Shown piece by piece: positions 24,049 to 34,000 of a DNA stretch of 64,000 bases. The DNA comes from Amycolatopsis solani (GTDB lineage: Bacteria; Actinomycetota; Actinomycetes; Mycobacteriales; Pseudonocardiaceae), in the NCBI RefSeq assembly GCF_033441515.1, contig NZ_JAWQJT010000001.1, forward strand, positions 1,426,001 to 1,490,000, given 5' to 3'. Position 1 is the stretch's first letter. Each line of letters opens with the position of its first letter. The notes below the pieces were generated by a model, which had not been told where the DNA came from, did no database searches, and was given only the letters and a program-made list of their open reading frames with translations. The position numbers were made by a program, and so were the translations under genes.

Positions 24049-24483
24049 ATGCGGACCTTCGGCGAATACGAGCTGGACGACGACCGGACACGGCTGGACC
24101 TCGACGTGGTGTGGAAGTTCCTCTCCACCGAGGCCTACTGGGGCCGCTGGCGTACCCGTTCGCAGGTCGAGGCCGCCATCACGGGTTCGTGGCGGATCGT
24201 CGCCGCCTACCGCGGTGAAGAGCAGGTCGGCTTCGCGCGGGCCTTCTCCGACGGCGTCGGCTCGGCCTACCTGGCCGACGTCTTCGTCGTCGACTCCGCC
24301 CGCGGCACCGGGCTCGGCAAGGAGCTCGTCCGGGAGATGATCGACAACGGGCCCGGCGCCGGCTTCCGCTGGATGCTGCACACCGCCGACGCGCACGGGC
24401 TGTACCGGCAGTTCGGGTTCGGCGAGCACACCAAGGGCCGCTACCTGGAGCGCGAAGGCGTCAACCAGGAAGCCCTGCGCTGA
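24049..24483 (+). CDS. GNAT-family N-acetyltransferase
   Basis: The 144-residue protein has the GNAT acetyl-CoA motif (DVFVVDSARGTGLGKELVREMI) and a C-terminal WMLHTADAHGLYRQFGFGE strand-helix typical of the family. The substrate is unknown. It begins 22 bp after the TetR gene and may be part of that operon or driven from the 24024-24039 region. Confidence 0.88.
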   Translation: MRTFGEYELDDDRTRLDLDVVWKFLSTEAYWGRWRTRSQVEAAITGSWRIVAAYRGEEQVGFARAFSDGVGSAYLADVFVVDSARGTGLGKELVREMIDNGPGAGFRWMLHTADAHGLYRQFGFGEHTKGRYLEREGVNQEALR

Positions 24484-24510
24484 CCCGGCGCCGTCGCGAC
24501 GGCGCCGGGT
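24483..24510. terminator. Bidirectional terminator between convergent GNAT and PEBP genes
   Basis: A perfect 28-bp palindrome (14-bp arms starting ACCCGGCGCCGTCG, no loop bases) begins within the GNAT stop codon and ends 9 bp before the PEBP stop. There is no T-run, as is common for GC-rich actinobacterial terminators. Confidence 0.6.
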
Positions 24511-24519
24511 CCGGCCGGC

Positions 24520-25053
24520 TCAGCCCTTGTTCTCGTACACCGCCGTGAGCACCGCGCGGGCCAGGGTGTGCCCGAACATGTTGAAGCCCAGGAACGCCGG
24601 GGTCGCGTCCTCCGGCACGTCGAGCTTGTCGACGTCCAGTGCGTGCACGGCGAAGTAGTACCGGTGCGGGCCGTGCCCGGGCGGCGGCGCCGCGCCGAGG
24701 AACTGCTTGACCCCGCCGTCGCCCTTCAGCGTCACCGCGCCTTCGGGGAGGTTCGAGCCGTCGCCCGCGCCGGAGGCCAGCTCGGTCACCGACGCCGGGA
24801 CGTTGAACACGGCCCAGTGCCAGAAGCCGCTGCCGGTCGGGGCGTCCGGGTCGTAGCAGGTGACCGCGAAGCTCTTCGTCTCCGCCGGGAAGCCCTCCCA
24901 CGCCAGGTGCGGCGAACGGTCCTCGCCGCCGGCACCGAAGATGCCGGACAAGTGGGGCGTGGCCAGGGTTTCGCCGTCGGCGACGTCGGTGCTGCGCAGG
25001 GTGAACGACGGCACGTCGGGCAGGGATTCGTACGGACCGGGTGCTTGCGGCAT
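24520..25053 (-). CDS. YbhB/YbcL-family (PEBP, Raf-kinase-inhibitor-like) protein
   Basis: The 177-residue protein has the PEBP ligand-pocket motifs: [31 protein letters not shown] (broken here as DPDAPTG and FWHW) and [17 protein letters not shown] [15 protein letters not shown]. Bacterial PEBPs are cytoplasmic or secreted proteins of unclear role. No signal peptide is present here. The 175-bp gap to the next gene contains a short GGGGG-ATA-CCCCC hairpin but no gene. Confidence 0.9.
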   Translation of the reverse strand: MPQAPGPYESLPDVPSFTLRSTDVADGETLATPHLSGIFGAGGEDRSPHLAWEGFPAETKSFAVTCYDPDAPTGSGFWHWAVFNVPASVTELASGAGDGSNLPEGAVTLKGDGGVKQFLGAAPPPGHGPHRYYFAVHALDVDKLDVPEDATPAFLGFNMFGHTLARAVLTAVYENKG

Positions 25054-25227
25054 GGATCCTCCTGATCACGGAACTGGAGTCTTGCGCCAGGTTAGGCCCC
25101 CGGCAGCGCCCCCGCGTGTCAGGGACGGATCTCAGGGTCTTTCGGGGGGATACCCCCATGTACTCGGCCCCGCACCGGCCATAACGTTTCTTCACGCAGA
25201 GGAAACAACACTGAGGGGACCACGACC

Positions 25228-25998
25228 ATGGCGCGCCCGCTATTGGCTCTGGGTGGCATCGTCCTGATCGGCGTGGGGCTGGCGACCGCGTTCGGCTGGG
25301 GCTGGGGATCGGATTTCGAGAACAGCAAGACCCTGTCCGAGACGATTCGCAGCGTGAAGCTCGAAGGCGACTCGGGATCGGTGAAGATCCGCACCGGTTC
25401 GGGGCCCTCGACCGTCCACCAGGCGGTGAACTACCACTGGCGGAGCAAGCCGGGCGACACGTTCTACCGCGTCGACGGCGACCAGCTCGTGCTCACCGAC
25501 TGCGGGGACAACTGCTCGGTCGACTTCGAGGTCGTCGTACCGGAAGGCGTGCCGGTCAGCGGCAAGCTGGACTCCGGCGGGCTGGACGTCCGCGGGGTGG
25601 CCAGTGTGGACGTTCAGGCCGACTCCGGGCACGCGAAGGTCGAAGACGTACCCGGCCTGGTGAAGCTGCGGCTGGAGAGCGGCGGGATCGACCTGGAGAA
25701 CGTCGGCGAGGTCCAGGTGCACGCCAGTTCCGGCAGCATCGAGGGCAAGGGCGTACGCGGTCCGGTCGACGTGACGTCGAGCAGCGGCAGCGTCGAATTC
25801 ACGTTGGAGCAGGCGAACAACGTGAAGGTGAAGGCCGACAGCGGGAGCGTCGACGTCACCGTGCCGGGCGGGCCGTACCGCGTCGTCGGGGGCAGCGACA
25901 GCGGGCACCGCGACATCGACGTGCCGACCGACGGATCCGCGCCGCACACGCTCGACCTCACGACCGACAGCGGCAGCGTCACGGTCCGCGCGGCCTGA
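25228..25998 (+). CDS. DUF4097-type beta-strand-repeat protein (putative adhesin domain)
   Basis: The 256-residue protein has one N-terminal membrane helix (LLALGGIVLIGVGLATAFG) and an extracellular part built from short repeats with the pattern ADSGSVDV / SSGSVEF / ESGGIDL. These repeats form the DUF4097 beta-solenoid. The function is unknown; related proteins are surface or cytoplasmic repeats often near stress regulators. GAGGGG precedes the ATG. A two-Cys loop (DCGDNC) occurs at about residue 92. Confidence 0.82.
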   Translation: MARPLLALGGIVLIGVGLATAFGWGWGSDFENSKTLSETIRSVKLEGDSGSVKIRTGSGPSTVHQAVNYHWRSKPGDTFYRVDGDQLVLTDCGDNCSVDFEVVVPEGVPVSGKLDSGGLDVRGVASVDVQADSGHAKVEDVPGLVKLRLESGGIDLENVGEVQVHASSGSIEGKGVRGPVDVTSSSGSVEFTLEQANNVKVKADSGSVDVTVPGGPYRVVGGSDSGHRDIDVPTDGSAPHTLDLTTDSGSVTVRAA

Positions 25999-26026
25999 CT
26001 TTTCCTTACTACGGGGGCATTTTCCG

Positions 26027-26260
26027 ATGGGCAAGATCGAACGGCGCGTGCTGGCGGCCGCGCTGCTGGGCGCGATGGCGATGTTCGGGGTCGTCGGCTT
26101 CGCGCGTGGTGAATCCGCGGCGACTCCGGCGCAGGGGGTGCCGGTCGCCGCGGATTCCCACTATCGAGTGACTTCCTGGGTGGGTACGCCCGCGGAAGTC
26201 GTTGTGCGGCAAGGAAACCCCGATTTCTTCTTCTCCTCCTGGACCGGCCGACGCTCCTGA
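26027..26260 (+). CDS. Small secreted hypothetical protein (77 aa)
   Basis: MGKIERRVLAAALLGAMAMF begins a likely signal peptide or membrane helix, followed by about 45 residues ending NPDFFFSSWTGRRS. GGGGGC lies upstream of the ATG. There are no recognisable motifs. The small size and absence of a family keep confidence moderate, though the signal-like start and spacing from the DUF4097 gene (28 bp) suggest it may share that operon. Confidence 0.55.
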   Translation: MGKIERRVLAAALLGAMAMFGVVGFARGESAATPAQGVPVAADSHYRVTSWVGTPAEVVVRQGNPDFFFSSWTGRRS

Positions 26261-26328
26261 TCCTGTCGGTGGTCGCTGTTAGGAATGGGGTACGCCGAAG
26301 GACGGCGTGCAGGGGGAGGAGACGCACC

Positions 26329-27771
26329 ATGGACGTACGCCGGATCTTGGTGGCTGTCGCGGTGGTCGTGGTCTCGGCGGCGGTGCCGGCCGTCGCCGAA
26401 GCTTCGGGCTTGTCGTGGCGGCCTTGTGCCACGCGGCAGGAACCGACGGCGGAGTGCGCGGCGGTCGACGTACCGATCGACCGCGCGAGACCGGAGCTGG
26501 GGTCGGCGCGGCTCGCGCTGACCCGGTTGCCCGCGCGGGATCCGGCCCACCGGATCGGCTCGTTGCTGGTGAACCCGGGCGGGCCTGGTGGATCGGGTGT
26601 GGGGTTCGTGCAGTTCGGCGGGCTGGCGTCGCCGGACCTCGCCCGGCTGCGGCAGCGGTTCGACGTCGTGGGCTTCGACCCGCGTGGGGACTGGTTCAGC
26701 ACCCCGCGCGTCACCTGCGATCCCGGAACGTTGTTCGACCCGGCGCTGGACCGGTTCCCGGCGTCGAGGCCGTCGTTCGACGCGTTGGTGGCGCACAACC
26801 GCAAGGCGGCCGAGGACTGCCTGGCCCGCACCGGGCCGCTGCTGGCGAACGTGGACACGCAAAGCGCGGCCGAGGACATCGAAACGATCCGGGCCGCGCT
26901 GGGCGAGTCGAAGATCTCGTGGCTGGGCCTGTCGTACGGCACGGAACTGGGCGCGGTCTACGCGTCGAAGCACCCCGGCCGGGTGCGCACGATGGTGCTG
27001 GACGGCGCCGTCGACCACGCCCGGCCACTGCGGCAGGCGATCCTCGAGGAGGCCGCGGCGACCGAGGACGCACTGGTCCGGTTCGCGGACTGGTGCCGCG
27101 ACGCGACCGGCTGCGCTCTGCGTGGCCAGGACGTCCTCCGGGTCTACGACGACGTCGTGGCCCGGGCGGCGCGAGGCGCGATCTGGTCCAGTGATCTGGG
27201 GCGGAAAGCGACCGCCGACGAGATCTCGGCGGGCGTCTACAACCACCTCTACCTCCGGGACGAGTGGCCCGCGCTGGGCACGGCGCTGGCCGCGGCCGGT
27301 GGCGAGTTCCCGGACGCCCGCGCGCTGACCGAGCGGAACCAGTTCCTCTCCCCGATCTACGGCGCGTACCGAGCGATCGGCTGCCACGACTTCCCGTCGC
27401 CGTTCACCGGGCCGTCGGACATGGGTGCGCTGGCCGGGCTGGTCCGCGCGGTGGCTCCGCACAGCTGGCGGTACTCCGAGTACTGGGACTTCACGAGCGG
27501 CTGCACCGGCTGGCCGATCCCGCCGAAGAACCCGCCGCACCCGCACCCGGTCCACGGTGCCGCGCCGATCCTGGTCGTCGGCGGCGCCCACGACCCGGCG
27601 ACCCCGCTGTCCTGGGCGCGCGGCCTGGCGGCGAGCATCGACGGCTCGGCCCTGCTCACCCGCGCCGACGACGGCCACACGGGCCTGTTCAACTCGGCCT
27701 GCGCCCGCGCGGCCGAGGTGAACTACCTGGTGAGCGGTGTCACACCCGGTCACGGGCACATCTGCCGCTGA
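26329..27771 (+). CDS. Secreted alpha/beta hydrolase, tripeptidyl-aminopeptidase (TAP) family
   Basis: The 480-residue protein has a signal peptide (ILVAVAVVVVSAAVPAVAEA). The catalytic domain contains LLVNPGGPGGSGVGF (oxyanion loop) and the Ser nucleophile in WLGLSYGTELGAVYA. The C-terminal TAP-like domain carries the Asp and His (GGAHDPATPL and ADDGHTGLF). Relatives release tripeptides or single proline-adjacent residues outside the cell. GGGGAGGAG precedes the ATG at 26329. Confidence 0.9.
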   Translation: MDVRRILVAVAVVVVSAAVPAVAEASGLSWRPCATRQEPTAECAAVDVPIDRARPELGSARLALTRLPARDPAHRIGSLLVNPGGPGGSGVGFVQFGGLASPDLARLRQRFDVVGFDPRGDWFSTPRVTCDPGTLFDPALDRFPASRPSFDALVAHNRKAAEDCLARTGPLLANVDTQSAAEDIETIRAALGESKISWLGLSYGTELGAVYASKHPGRVRTMVLDGAVDHARPLRQAILEEAAATEDALVRFADWCRDATGCALRGQDVLRVYDDVVARAARGAIWSSDLGRKATADEISAGVYNHLYLRDEWPALGTALAAAGGEFPDARALTERNQFLSPIYGAYRAIGCHDFPSPFTGPSDMGALAGLVRAVAPHSWRYSEYWDFTSGCTGWPIPPKNPPHPHPVHGAAPILVVGGAHDPATPLSWARGLAASIDGSALLTRADDGHTGLFNSACARAAEVNYLVSGVTPGHGHICR

Positions 27772-27817
27772 ACCCGGGAACAAGAACCCGGACCGGCTCG
27801 TTGGGCTGGGTACAGAG

Positions 27818-27838
27818 GTTGAGCGCAGTCGACTCAAG
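27818..27838. promoter_or_regulatory. HAIR operator (HspR site) upstream of dnaK
   Basis: GTTGAGC-N7-ACTCAAG matches the HspR-associated inverted repeat (consensus CTTGAGT-N7-ACTCAAG). It lies about 110 bp before dnaK and just upstream of TTGACG (27845-27850) and TAAAGT (27870-27875), a possible -35/-10. HspR, the last gene of this operon, should bind it, closing a feedback loop with DnaK. Confidence 0.9.
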
Positions 27839-27950
27839 TCCGGCTTGACGAGGCACGCGGAGACCAGACTAAAGTTGCCAGGGACCCGCTCAAGGCGGGG
27901 ACGAACGTGCAGGTCACATACATAGCAGACTTACTCAGGAGGAAAGCACC

Positions 27951-29819
27951 ATGGCGCGAGCGGTCGGCATCGACCTCGGCACGACCAACTCGGTCGTCGC
28001 CGTCCTTGAGGGCGGCGAGCCGACGGTCATCGCCAACTCTGAAGGTTCCCGGACCACCCCCTCGATCGTCGCCTTCGCCAAGAACGGCGAAGTGCTGACC
28101 GGTCAGCCGGCGAAGAACCAGGCCGTGACGAACGTCGACCGGACGATCCGGTCCGTGAAGCGGCACATCGGCACCGACTGGAAGACCGAGATCGACGGCA
28201 AGAACTACACGTCGCAGGAGATCAGCGCCCGCGTGCTGATGAAGCTCAAGCGCGACGCCGAGGCGTACCTGGGCGAGACCATCACCGACGCGGTGATCAC
28301 CGTCCCGGCGTACTTCGAGGACGCGCAGCGGCAGGCCACCAAGGAGGCCGGGCAGATCGCCGGCCTGAACGTGCTCCGCATCGTCAACGAGCCGACCGCC
28401 GCCGCGCTGGCGTACGGCCTGGACAAGGGCGAGAAGGAACAGACCATCCTGGTCTTCGACCTCGGTGGCGGCACGTTCGACGTCTCGCTGCTGGAGATCG
28501 GCGAGGGCGTCGTCGAGGTCCGCGCGACCTCCGGTGACAACCACCTCGGTGGTGACGACTGGGACGAGCGCATCGTCAAGTGGCTGGTCGACAAGTTCAA
28601 GGCCACGAACGGCATCGACCTGACCAAGGACAAGATGGCGCTGCAGCGCATCCGCGAGGCGTCGGAGAAGGCGAAGATCGAGCTGTCCAGCTCGAACTCG
28701 GCCAGCATCAACCTGCCGTACATCACGGTGGACTCGGACAAGAACCCGCTGTTCCTCGACGAGACGCTGTCGCGCGCCGAGTTCCAGAAGATCACCTCGG
28801 ACCTGCTCGAGCGCACCCGCAACCCGTTCAACAACGTGATCCGGGACGCGGGCATCGCCGTCGGCGACATCGACCACGTCGTGCTCGTCGGTGGTTCCAC
28901 CCGCATGCCGGCCGTGTCCGAACTGGTCAAGGAGCTGACCGGCGGCCGCGAGCCGAACAAGGGCGTGAACCCGGACGAGGTCGTCGCGGTCGGCGCGGCG
29001 CTGCAGGCCGGTGTCCTGAAGGGCGAGGTCAAGGACGTCCTGCTGCTGGACGTGACCCCGCTGTCGCTGGGCATCGAGACCAAGGGTGGCGTGTTCACCA
29101 AGCTCATCGAGCGCAACACCACGATCCCGACCAAGCGCTCGGAGATCTTCTCCACCGCGGATGACAACCAGCCGTCGGTGCAGATCCAGGTGTTCCAGGG
29201 TGAGCGCGAGATCGCGGCGCACAACAAGAAGCTCGGCATGTTCGAGCTGACCGGTCTCCCGCCGGCCCCGCGCGGCGTGCCGCAGATCGAGGTCACCTTC
29301 GACATCGACGCGAACGGCATCGTGCACGTCCTGGCCAAGGACCTCGGCACGAACAAGGAGCAGTCGATGACGATCACCGGTGGCTCCGCGCTGCCGAAGG
29401 ACGACATCGAGCGGATGGTCAAGGACGCCGAGGCGCACGCCGAGGAAGACAAGACCCGTCGCGAAGAGGCCGAGACCCGCAACCAGGCCGAGACGCTGGT
29501 CTACCAGACCGAGAAGTTCCTCAAGGACAACGACGACAAGCTGCCCGACGACCTCAAGGGCAAGGTCAAGTCCGCGATCGACGAGGCCAACGAAGCCCTG
29601 AAGGGCACGGACTCGACGAAGATCCGCGAGGCGATCGAGAAGCTGAACACCGCTTCGCAGGAGCTGGGCACGGCCCTGTACGCCAACGCGAACGCCGACG
29701 CGGCGGCCGGTGCGGCCGGCGCTTCGGGTGCGGCCGGCGACGCCGGTGCGGCCGGTGGCCAGGCCAAGGCCGATGACGTGGTGGACGCCGAGATCGTCGA
29801 AGAGGACGAGAAGAAGTGA
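27951..29819 (+). CDS. dnaK: Hsp70 chaperone DnaK
   Basis: The 622-residue protein has the ATPase domain ([43 protein letters not shown]), the linker [13 protein letters not shown] and the substrate-binding domain with helical lid. The C-terminus is Ala/Gly-rich and ends IVEEDEKK. It folds and protects proteins with DnaJ and GrpE. AGGAGG sits 9 nt before the ATG. It is the first gene of dnaK-grpE-dnaJ-hspR, controlled through HAIR. Confidence 0.98.
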   Translation: MARAVGIDLGTTNSVVAVLEGGEPTVIANSEGSRTTPSIVAFAKNGEVLTGQPAKNQAVTNVDRTIRSVKRHIGTDWKTEIDGKNYTSQEISARVLMKLKRDAEAYLGETITDAVITVPAYFEDAQRQATKEAGQIAGLNVLRIVNEPTAAALAYGLDKGEKEQTILVFDLGGGTFDVSLLEIGEGVVEVRATSGDNHLGGDDWDERIVKWLVDKFKATNGIDLTKDKMALQRIREASEKAKIELSSSNSASINLPYITVDSDKNPLFLDETLSRAEFQKITSDLLERTRNPFNNVIRDAGIAVGDIDHVVLVGGSTRMPAVSELVKELTGGREPNKGVNPDEVVAVGAALQAGVLKGEVKDVLLLDVTPLSLGIETKGGVFTKLIERNTTIPTKRSEIFSTADDNQPSVQIQVFQGEREIAAHNKKLGMFELTGLPPAPRGVPQIEVTFDIDANGIVHVLAKDLGTNKEQSMTITGGSALPKDDIERMVKDAEAHAEEDKTRREEAETRNQAETLVYQTEKFLKDNDDKLPDDLKGKVKSAIDEANEALKGTDSTKIREAIEKLNTASQELGTALYANANADAAAGAAGASGAAGDAGAAGGQAKADDVVDAEIVEEDEKK

Positions 29820-30523
29820 CCCATAGCTACGACGAATCCGAGAACCAGGGCCGAGGCCCCGAGGAGCCGGTGGTCGTGCGGGATCGGCGTCGGGTGGACC
29901 CCCAGACCGGGCAGGTCCGCCCGCCCGGTCCGGCTCACGCCGCGCCGGAGCCGGACGAGGCGCCCGTGGAACACGCGGGCCCCTCGCTTGGCGAGTCCAT
30001 TGTGGACGACTCGGTGTCGGTGGTCTCCGACGTGGAGAAGGAGCTGGCCGAGCGCACCGCCGATCTCCAGCGCCTGCAGGCGGAGTACGCCAACTACCGC
30101 AAGCGGGTCGAGCGGGATCGGGAGGCGGTCGTCCTCGGCGCGAAGGCGACCGTGGTGAACGACCTGCTGCCGCTGCTCGACGACCTCGAGCGGGCCGAGC
30201 AGCACGGCGACCTCACCGGCGCGTTCAAGTCGGTCGGCGACAAGCTGATCAGCGGACTGCAGCGCGCGGGCCTGGAGTCGTTCGGTTCCGAGGGCGAGCC
30301 CTTCGACCCGAGCGTGCACGAGGCCGTGCAGCACAACACCTCGCCGGACGTGGCGGGCCCGACGGTCACCGTGGTCATGCGCCGCGGTTACCGCTTCGGG
30401 GACCGCGTACTGCGGGCGGCGCTGGTCGGCGTGACCGACCACGAGCCCGGCGCGGCCCCGGTGGACCCGCCCGTCGGTGGCGAGCTGCCACTCGACGGCG
30501 GAGTCGATGAACACCAGCAGTAA
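29816..30523 (+). CDS. grpE: Nucleotide exchange factor GrpE
   Basis: The 235-residue protein has a long acidic N-terminal tail (1-75), a coiled coil ([21 protein letters not shown]) and the C-terminal beta domain ([37 protein letters not shown]). It drives ADP release from DnaK. Its GTG overlaps the dnaK stop (GTGA), so translation is coupled. The tail is longer than in enterobacteria, as is usual in actinomycetes. Confidence 0.96.
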   Translation: MTHSYDESENQGRGPEEPVVVRDRRRVDPQTGQVRPPGPAHAAPEPDEAPVEHAGPSLGESIVDDSVSVVSDVEKELAERTADLQRLQAEYANYRKRVERDREAVVLGAKATVVNDLLPLLDDLERAEQHGDLTGAFKSVGDKLISGLQRAGLESFGSEGEPFDPSVHEAVQHNTSPDVAGPTVTVVMRRGYRFGDRVLRAALVGVTDHEPGAAPVDPPVGGELPLDGGVDEHQQ

Positions 30524-30559
30524 GCCGTATCCGGGTCAAGTGAGAGGAGGAGACGCCCG

Positions 30560-31729
30560 ATGAGCGCACGGGAATGGATCGGTAAGGACTTCTACCGTGA
30601 GTTGGGCGTCTCTTCCGACGCCACCTCGGACGAGATCAAGAAGGCCTACCGGAAGCTGGCCAAGGAGAACCACCCGGACGCGAACGCCGGCAACGCCGAG
30701 GCGGAGCAGAAGTTCAAGGCGGTCTCCGAGGCGTACGGCGTGCTCTCCGACGCGAGCAAGCGCAAGGAGTACGACGAAGCGCGGCGGCTGTTCGGCGGCG
30801 GGGGCGGGTTCAACTTCCCCGGTGGCGGCGGCACCGGCAGCTTCGACGTCGGCGACATCTTCGGCCAGGCCGGCGCCAACCAGCAGGGTGGTTTCGGCGG
30901 GCTCGGCGACATCCTCGGCGGGCTGTTCGGCCGTGGGCGCGCTTCGGCGGGTGCGACGGCGAACCGGCCGCAGCGCGGTGCCGACGTCGAGACGGACGTC
31001 CGGATCGACTTCACCGAGGCGGTCAAGGGCGCGACCCTGCCGCTGCGGCTGTCGAGCCCGGCGACCTGTTCGACGTGCGGCGGCAACGGCGCGAAGCCGG
31101 GCACGTCGCCGCGGACCTGCCCGACCTGTTCCGGGTCGGGGCTGGTCAGTCGCAGCCAGGGTGCCTTCGCGTTCTCGGAGCCGTGCCGCGACTGCCGCGG
31201 CCGCGGGACGATCATCGACGACCCGTGCCCCGAGTGCGGCGGCGAAGGCGTCAGCACGCGGACCCGCACGCTGACCGTCCGGATCCCGCCGGGCGTCGAC
31301 GACGACCAGCGGATCAGGCTGGCCGGTCAGGGCGAGCCGGGCCGGGGCGGCGCGCAGGCGGGCGACCTGTACGTCCGGGTGCACGTGGCTCCGCACGCGC
31401 TGTTCGGGCGCAAGGGGCTGGACCTGACGATCACCGTGCCGGTGGACTTCACCGAGTTGGCCCTCGGCACCACGATCACGGTGCCGACGCTCGAGGGCAA
31501 GGTCTCGCTCAAGGTGCCGCCGGGCACGGCGAGCGGACGGGTGCTGCGCGTGCGCGGCAAGGGCATCGCCAAGCGAGACGGTTCGCAAGGTGATCTGCTC
31601 GTCACCCTCCAAGCGGCGATTCCCGCCAAACTGGACGACAAGGCGCGCGAAGCACTGCAGGCGTACGCCGAGTCGATGGCCGGGCACGACCCCCGGCCCG
31701 AGATCACTGAGCTGCTCGAAGGCAGGTGA
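30560..31729 (+). CDS. dnaJ: Hsp40 co-chaperone DnaJ
   Basis: The 389-residue type-I DnaJ has a J domain with the HPD motif (KENHPDAN), a Gly/Phe-rich region (about 80-125), four CxxCxGxG zinc modules ([32 protein letters not shown]) and a C-terminal substrate-binding domain. It stimulates DnaK ATP hydrolysis. GGAGGAG lies 8 nt upstream of the ATG. It overlaps hspR by GTGA. Confidence 0.97.
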   Translation: MSAREWIGKDFYRELGVSSDATSDEIKKAYRKLAKENHPDANAGNAEAEQKFKAVSEAYGVLSDASKRKEYDEARRLFGGGGGFNFPGGGGTGSFDVGDIFGQAGANQQGGFGGLGDILGGLFGRGRASAGATANRPQRGADVETDVRIDFTEAVKGATLPLRLSSPATCSTCGGNGAKPGTSPRTCPTCSGSGLVSRSQGAFAFSEPCRDCRGRGTIIDDPCPECGGEGVSTRTRTLTVRIPPGVDDDQRIRLAGQGEPGRGGAQAGDLYVRVHVAPHALFGRKGLDLTITVPVDFTELALGTTITVPTLEGKVSLKVPPGTASGRVLRVRGKGIAKRDGSQGDLLVTLQAAIPAKLDDKAREALQAYAESMAGHDPRPEITELLEGR

Positions 31730-32160
31730 GTGGGATGTTCGGCGGGATCCCCCAGGAAGGCGACGAAGAGACCCCGGTGTTCGTCATCTCGGTGGCGGCC
31801 CAGCTCGCCGGGATGCACGCGCAGACGTTGCGCACCTACGACCGGCAGGGCCTGGTGTCGCCGGGCCGCACCTCCGGTGGCGGGCGGCGCTACTCGATGC
31901 GGGACATCGCGCTGCTGCGCGAGGTCCAGCGCCTGTCGCAGGAGGACGGCGTCAACCTGGCCGGCATCAAGCGCATCATCGAGCTGGAGAACCAGGTCGA
32001 CGCGCTGCGGGCCCGGATCACCGAGCTGACCGAAGAACTGGCCGCGGCGTACGTCGCGGGCGAACAGGCCGCGGCGGCGGCGCACGCGTCGTACCGCCGG
32101 GACCTCGTGCCGCTCAACCAGCAGACGGCGATGGTCGTCTGGCGGCCCAAGCGCCGCTGA
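31726..32160 (+). CDS. hspR: Heat-shock repressor HspR (MerR family)
   Basis: The 144-residue protein has a MerR helix-turn-helix ([39 protein letters not shown]) followed by a coiled-coil segment. It represses dnaK, clpB and other genes by binding HAIR sites, with DnaK as co-repressor. The two HAIR sites in the window (27818-27838, 41082-41102) are its expected targets. The start may be the GTG overlapping the dnaJ stop, or ATG at 31735. Confidence 0.96.
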   Translation: MSGMFGGIPQEGDEETPVFVISVAAQLAGMHAQTLRTYDRQGLVSPGRTSGGGRRYSMRDIALLREVQRLSQEDGVNLAGIKRIIELENQVDALRARITELTEELAAAYVAGEQAAAAAHASYRRDLVPLNQQTAMVVWRPKRR

Positions 32161-32170
32161 ACACGTGAAC

Positions 32171-32209
32171 CGAGAAGGCCTCCCCGGGGTGACCGGGGAG
32201 GCCTTCTCG
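32171..32209. terminator. Bidirectional terminator after hspR and the ABC-F gene
   Basis: A perfect 17-bp stem (CGAGAAGGCCTCCCCGG / its complement) with a 5-nt loop lies between two convergent genes, 10 bp after hspR and 3 bp from the ABC-F stop. Confidence 0.85.
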
Positions 32210-32211
32210 CG

Positions 32212-33786
32212 TCAGAGCTCCAGCCGTGGCCAGGCCGCGAGGTCGGCCAGCAGCCGGCGGTCGTGCGTCGCGACGACCACCGCGGCCGGGGTGCCCAGCA
32301 AGGCCTCGGTCAGCTCCTCGACGAGCACCGCCGACAGGTGGTTGGTCGGCTCGTCGAAGACGAGCACGTCCGGCCGTCCGGCCAGCCGCAACGCGAGGTC
32401 CAGCCGGCGTTGCTGTCCCTGGGACATCCGCCCGACCGGGGTGCGCAGCGCTTCGGCGTCCAGCAGACCCATCGCCGAAAACGGGACGCCGGCCCGTTCG
32501 TAGAGCCGTCGGGCGGTGAGATCTTCCGGCCAGGCCGGGACTTCCTGGCCGATCAACGCCACGCGCGCGCCGGGCAGGTGCCGCACCGAGCCGCGGGTCG
32601 GCGTCAGCTCACCGGCGATGGCCGACAGCAGTGTCGACTTGCCGGCGCCGTTCCCGCCGGTGACGAGCAGCCGGTCGCCGTGGTCGAGCGTCAGCGCGAC
32701 CGGGCCGTCGAGGCGGCCGTCGACGGCGACGTCTTCCACCCGGACCAGGGCCTCGCGGGTGGTGCCGCCGAGATCCGGCCACCGCAACGACAACGGCGGT
32801 TCGGGCACGGTGACGCGGTGGGCTTCCAGCGCGGCCCGGTCCCGGTTGAGCGCCTGGACGACGCCGGGCGCGCGGGTCTGCCGCTGGTGCCGTCCGGTGC
32901 CCTTGTCCGGGCGCCAGCCGGTGCTGAGCCGGTCGCGGGCCTGCGCGACCGCGGCGGTGAGCTGCCGGTGGGTGTCCTGTTGTTCCTCGTGGTCCCGCAC
33001 CCACCGCTCACGATCGCGGCGGCGCCCGTCCTGCCAGGCGTCGTAGCCACCGGCGTACCGGCGCGGGCGGCCGTCCTGGCTGGGGTCGAGGTCGAGGAAC
33101 TCGGTCGCGACGTCGGCCAGCAGTGCCCGGTCGTGGCTGACGAGCGCGACCCCGCCGTCGTGCGCGCGCAGGCGCGCGGTGAGGAACGCCAGCCCGGCGG
33201 CGTCGAGGTGGTTGCCGGGCTCGTCGAGCAGCAAGAAGTCGTACCGCGCGCCGAGCAGGCAGGCGAGCCGGACGCGGTAGCGCTGCCCCACCGAGAGCGT
33301 GCTGAGCTCACGGCCGCGGTCGGCACAGGCGCCGAGAGCTTCGAGCGCGACGTCGACGCGGCGCTCGGCGTCCCACGCGTCGAGGCGCGTGGCCGCGTCC
33401 AGCGCGACGGCGTAGCGATCTTCAGCGCCTTCGGCCGACCGCACGAGGTCTTCGGTCGCCGTGTCGAGGGCGCGCAGGGCGGTGTGGACGTCCCGCAACG
33501 CCTCGGTGGTCAGCGTGCCGACGGTTTCACCGGACCGGAACGGCAGCGCCTGCCGGGCGACACCGACGGTGCCGCTCCGGTGGACGACACCATGATCGGG
33601 CGTGCGAAGACTGGCGAGGACGTGCAGCAGCGTGGTCTTGCCACGCCCGTTTTCGCCGACGATCGCCAGCCGCGACCGGGCGGAAACGGTGACGCTCACG
33701 TCGTGCAGAACCCGGCGTGAACCCAGGGTGACGCCGGCGCTTTCCGCGCGCAGGTGGGCAGGCGAAGGAAAAAGAGGGGAAGACAA
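32212..33786 (-). CDS. ABC-F family ATPase, candidate ribosome-protection antibiotic resistance protein
   Basis: The 524-residue protein has two ABC domains and no membrane segments. Walker A motifs are GENGRGKTT and GGNGAGKST, signatures LSVGQR and MSQGQQ, and Walker B motifs [11 protein letters not shown] and [11 protein letters not shown]. The interdomain linker (about 255-330) is long, charged and helical. ABC-F proteins of this kind (TlrC, OleB, Msr types) bind the ribosome E site and displace macrolides, lincosamides or similar drugs. The start is TTG at 33786 with GGAG 6 nt upstream; that site lies in a hairpin. An upstream MRLR leader peptide suggests drug-inducible translation. Confidence 0.87.
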   Translation of the reverse strand: MSSPLFPSPAHLRAESAGVTLGSRRVLHDVSVTVSARSRLAIVGENGRGKTTLLHVLASLRTPDHGVVHRSGTVGVARQALPFRSGETVGTLTTEALRDVHTALRALDTATEDLVRSAEGAEDRYAVALDAATRLDAWDAERRVDVALEALGACADRGRELSTLSVGQRYRVRLACLLGARYDFLLLDEPGNHLDAAGLAFLTARLRAHDGGVALVSHDRALLADVATEFLDLDPSQDGRPRRYAGGYDAWQDGRRRDRERWVRDHEEQQDTHRQLTAAVAQARDRLSTGWRPDKGTGRHQRQTRAPGVVQALNRDRAALEAHRVTVPEPPLSLRWPDLGGTTREALVRVEDVAVDGRLDGPVALTLDHGDRLLVTGGNGAGKSTLLSAIAGELTPTRGSVRHLPGARVALIGQEVPAWPEDLTARRLYERAGVPFSAMGLLDAEALRTPVGRMSQGQQRRLDLALRLAGRPDVLVFDEPTNHLSAVLVEELTEALLGTPAAVVVATHDRRLLADLAAWPRLEL

Positions 33787-33790
33787 AGGG

Positions 33791-33890
33791 GGCTCCGCGG
33801 CTCTGGAGGGAGCCGGGCAGCACGGAAGCGGCCGCCCGGCAAGGACCGGAACGGCGGGCAGAAAGGGGGGTGCACCGCCGTCAGCGGCGG
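33791..33890 (-). promoter_or_regulatory. Candidate attenuator: mutually exclusive hairpins between leader ORF and ABC-F gene
   Basis: On the minus strand, (a) CGGCGG at 33885-33890 and CCGCCG at 33875-33880 form a hairpin across the leader stop codon, and (b) the 33875-33880 arm can instead pair with 33852-33857. (c) Arms 33834-33840 and 33812-33818 (GCCGGGC/GCCCGGC) form a 7-bp stem. (d) Arms 33809-33814 and 33791-33796 (GGCTCC/GGAGCC) enclose the GGAG ribosome binding site of the ABC-F gene. Stems c and d share 33812-33814 and cannot both form fully. Only the pairing is seen; regulation is inferred. Confidence 0.5.
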
Positions 33891-33925
33891 ATCCGCAACC
33901 TCATGAAGACGGGACAGGAATGCAT
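33881..33925 (-). CDS. Upstream leader peptide [14 protein letters not shown] (14 aa) of the ABC-F gene
   Basis: The short ORF starts at ATG 33925 and stops at 33881, 94 bp before the ABC-F start. It contains MRLR, the +X+ arrest motif also found in the ErmD-type leader, at which macrolide-bound ribosomes stall. TAGCCT ends 7 nt before its ATG, so the mRNA is probably leaderless. A start at the internal ATG (33904) would give MRLRIRR. Confidence 0.6.
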   Translation of the reverse strand: MHSCPVFMRLRIRR

Positions 33926-33932
33926 GATCGCG

Positions 33933-33962
33933 AGGCTAACCGGCGACGGCGGGGGTGGCCAA
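33933..33962 (-). promoter_or_regulatory. Promoter for the leader peptide / ABC-F transcript
   Basis: On the minus strand TTGGCC (complement of 33957-33962), an 18-bp spacer and TAGCCT (complement of 33933-33938). The -10 ends 7 nt before the leader ATG, as in other leaderless transcripts of the window. Confidence 0.5.
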
Positions 33963-34000
33963 GCGATTAACGCGCGGGCGCGGGGTGGTGACGGCCGGGG

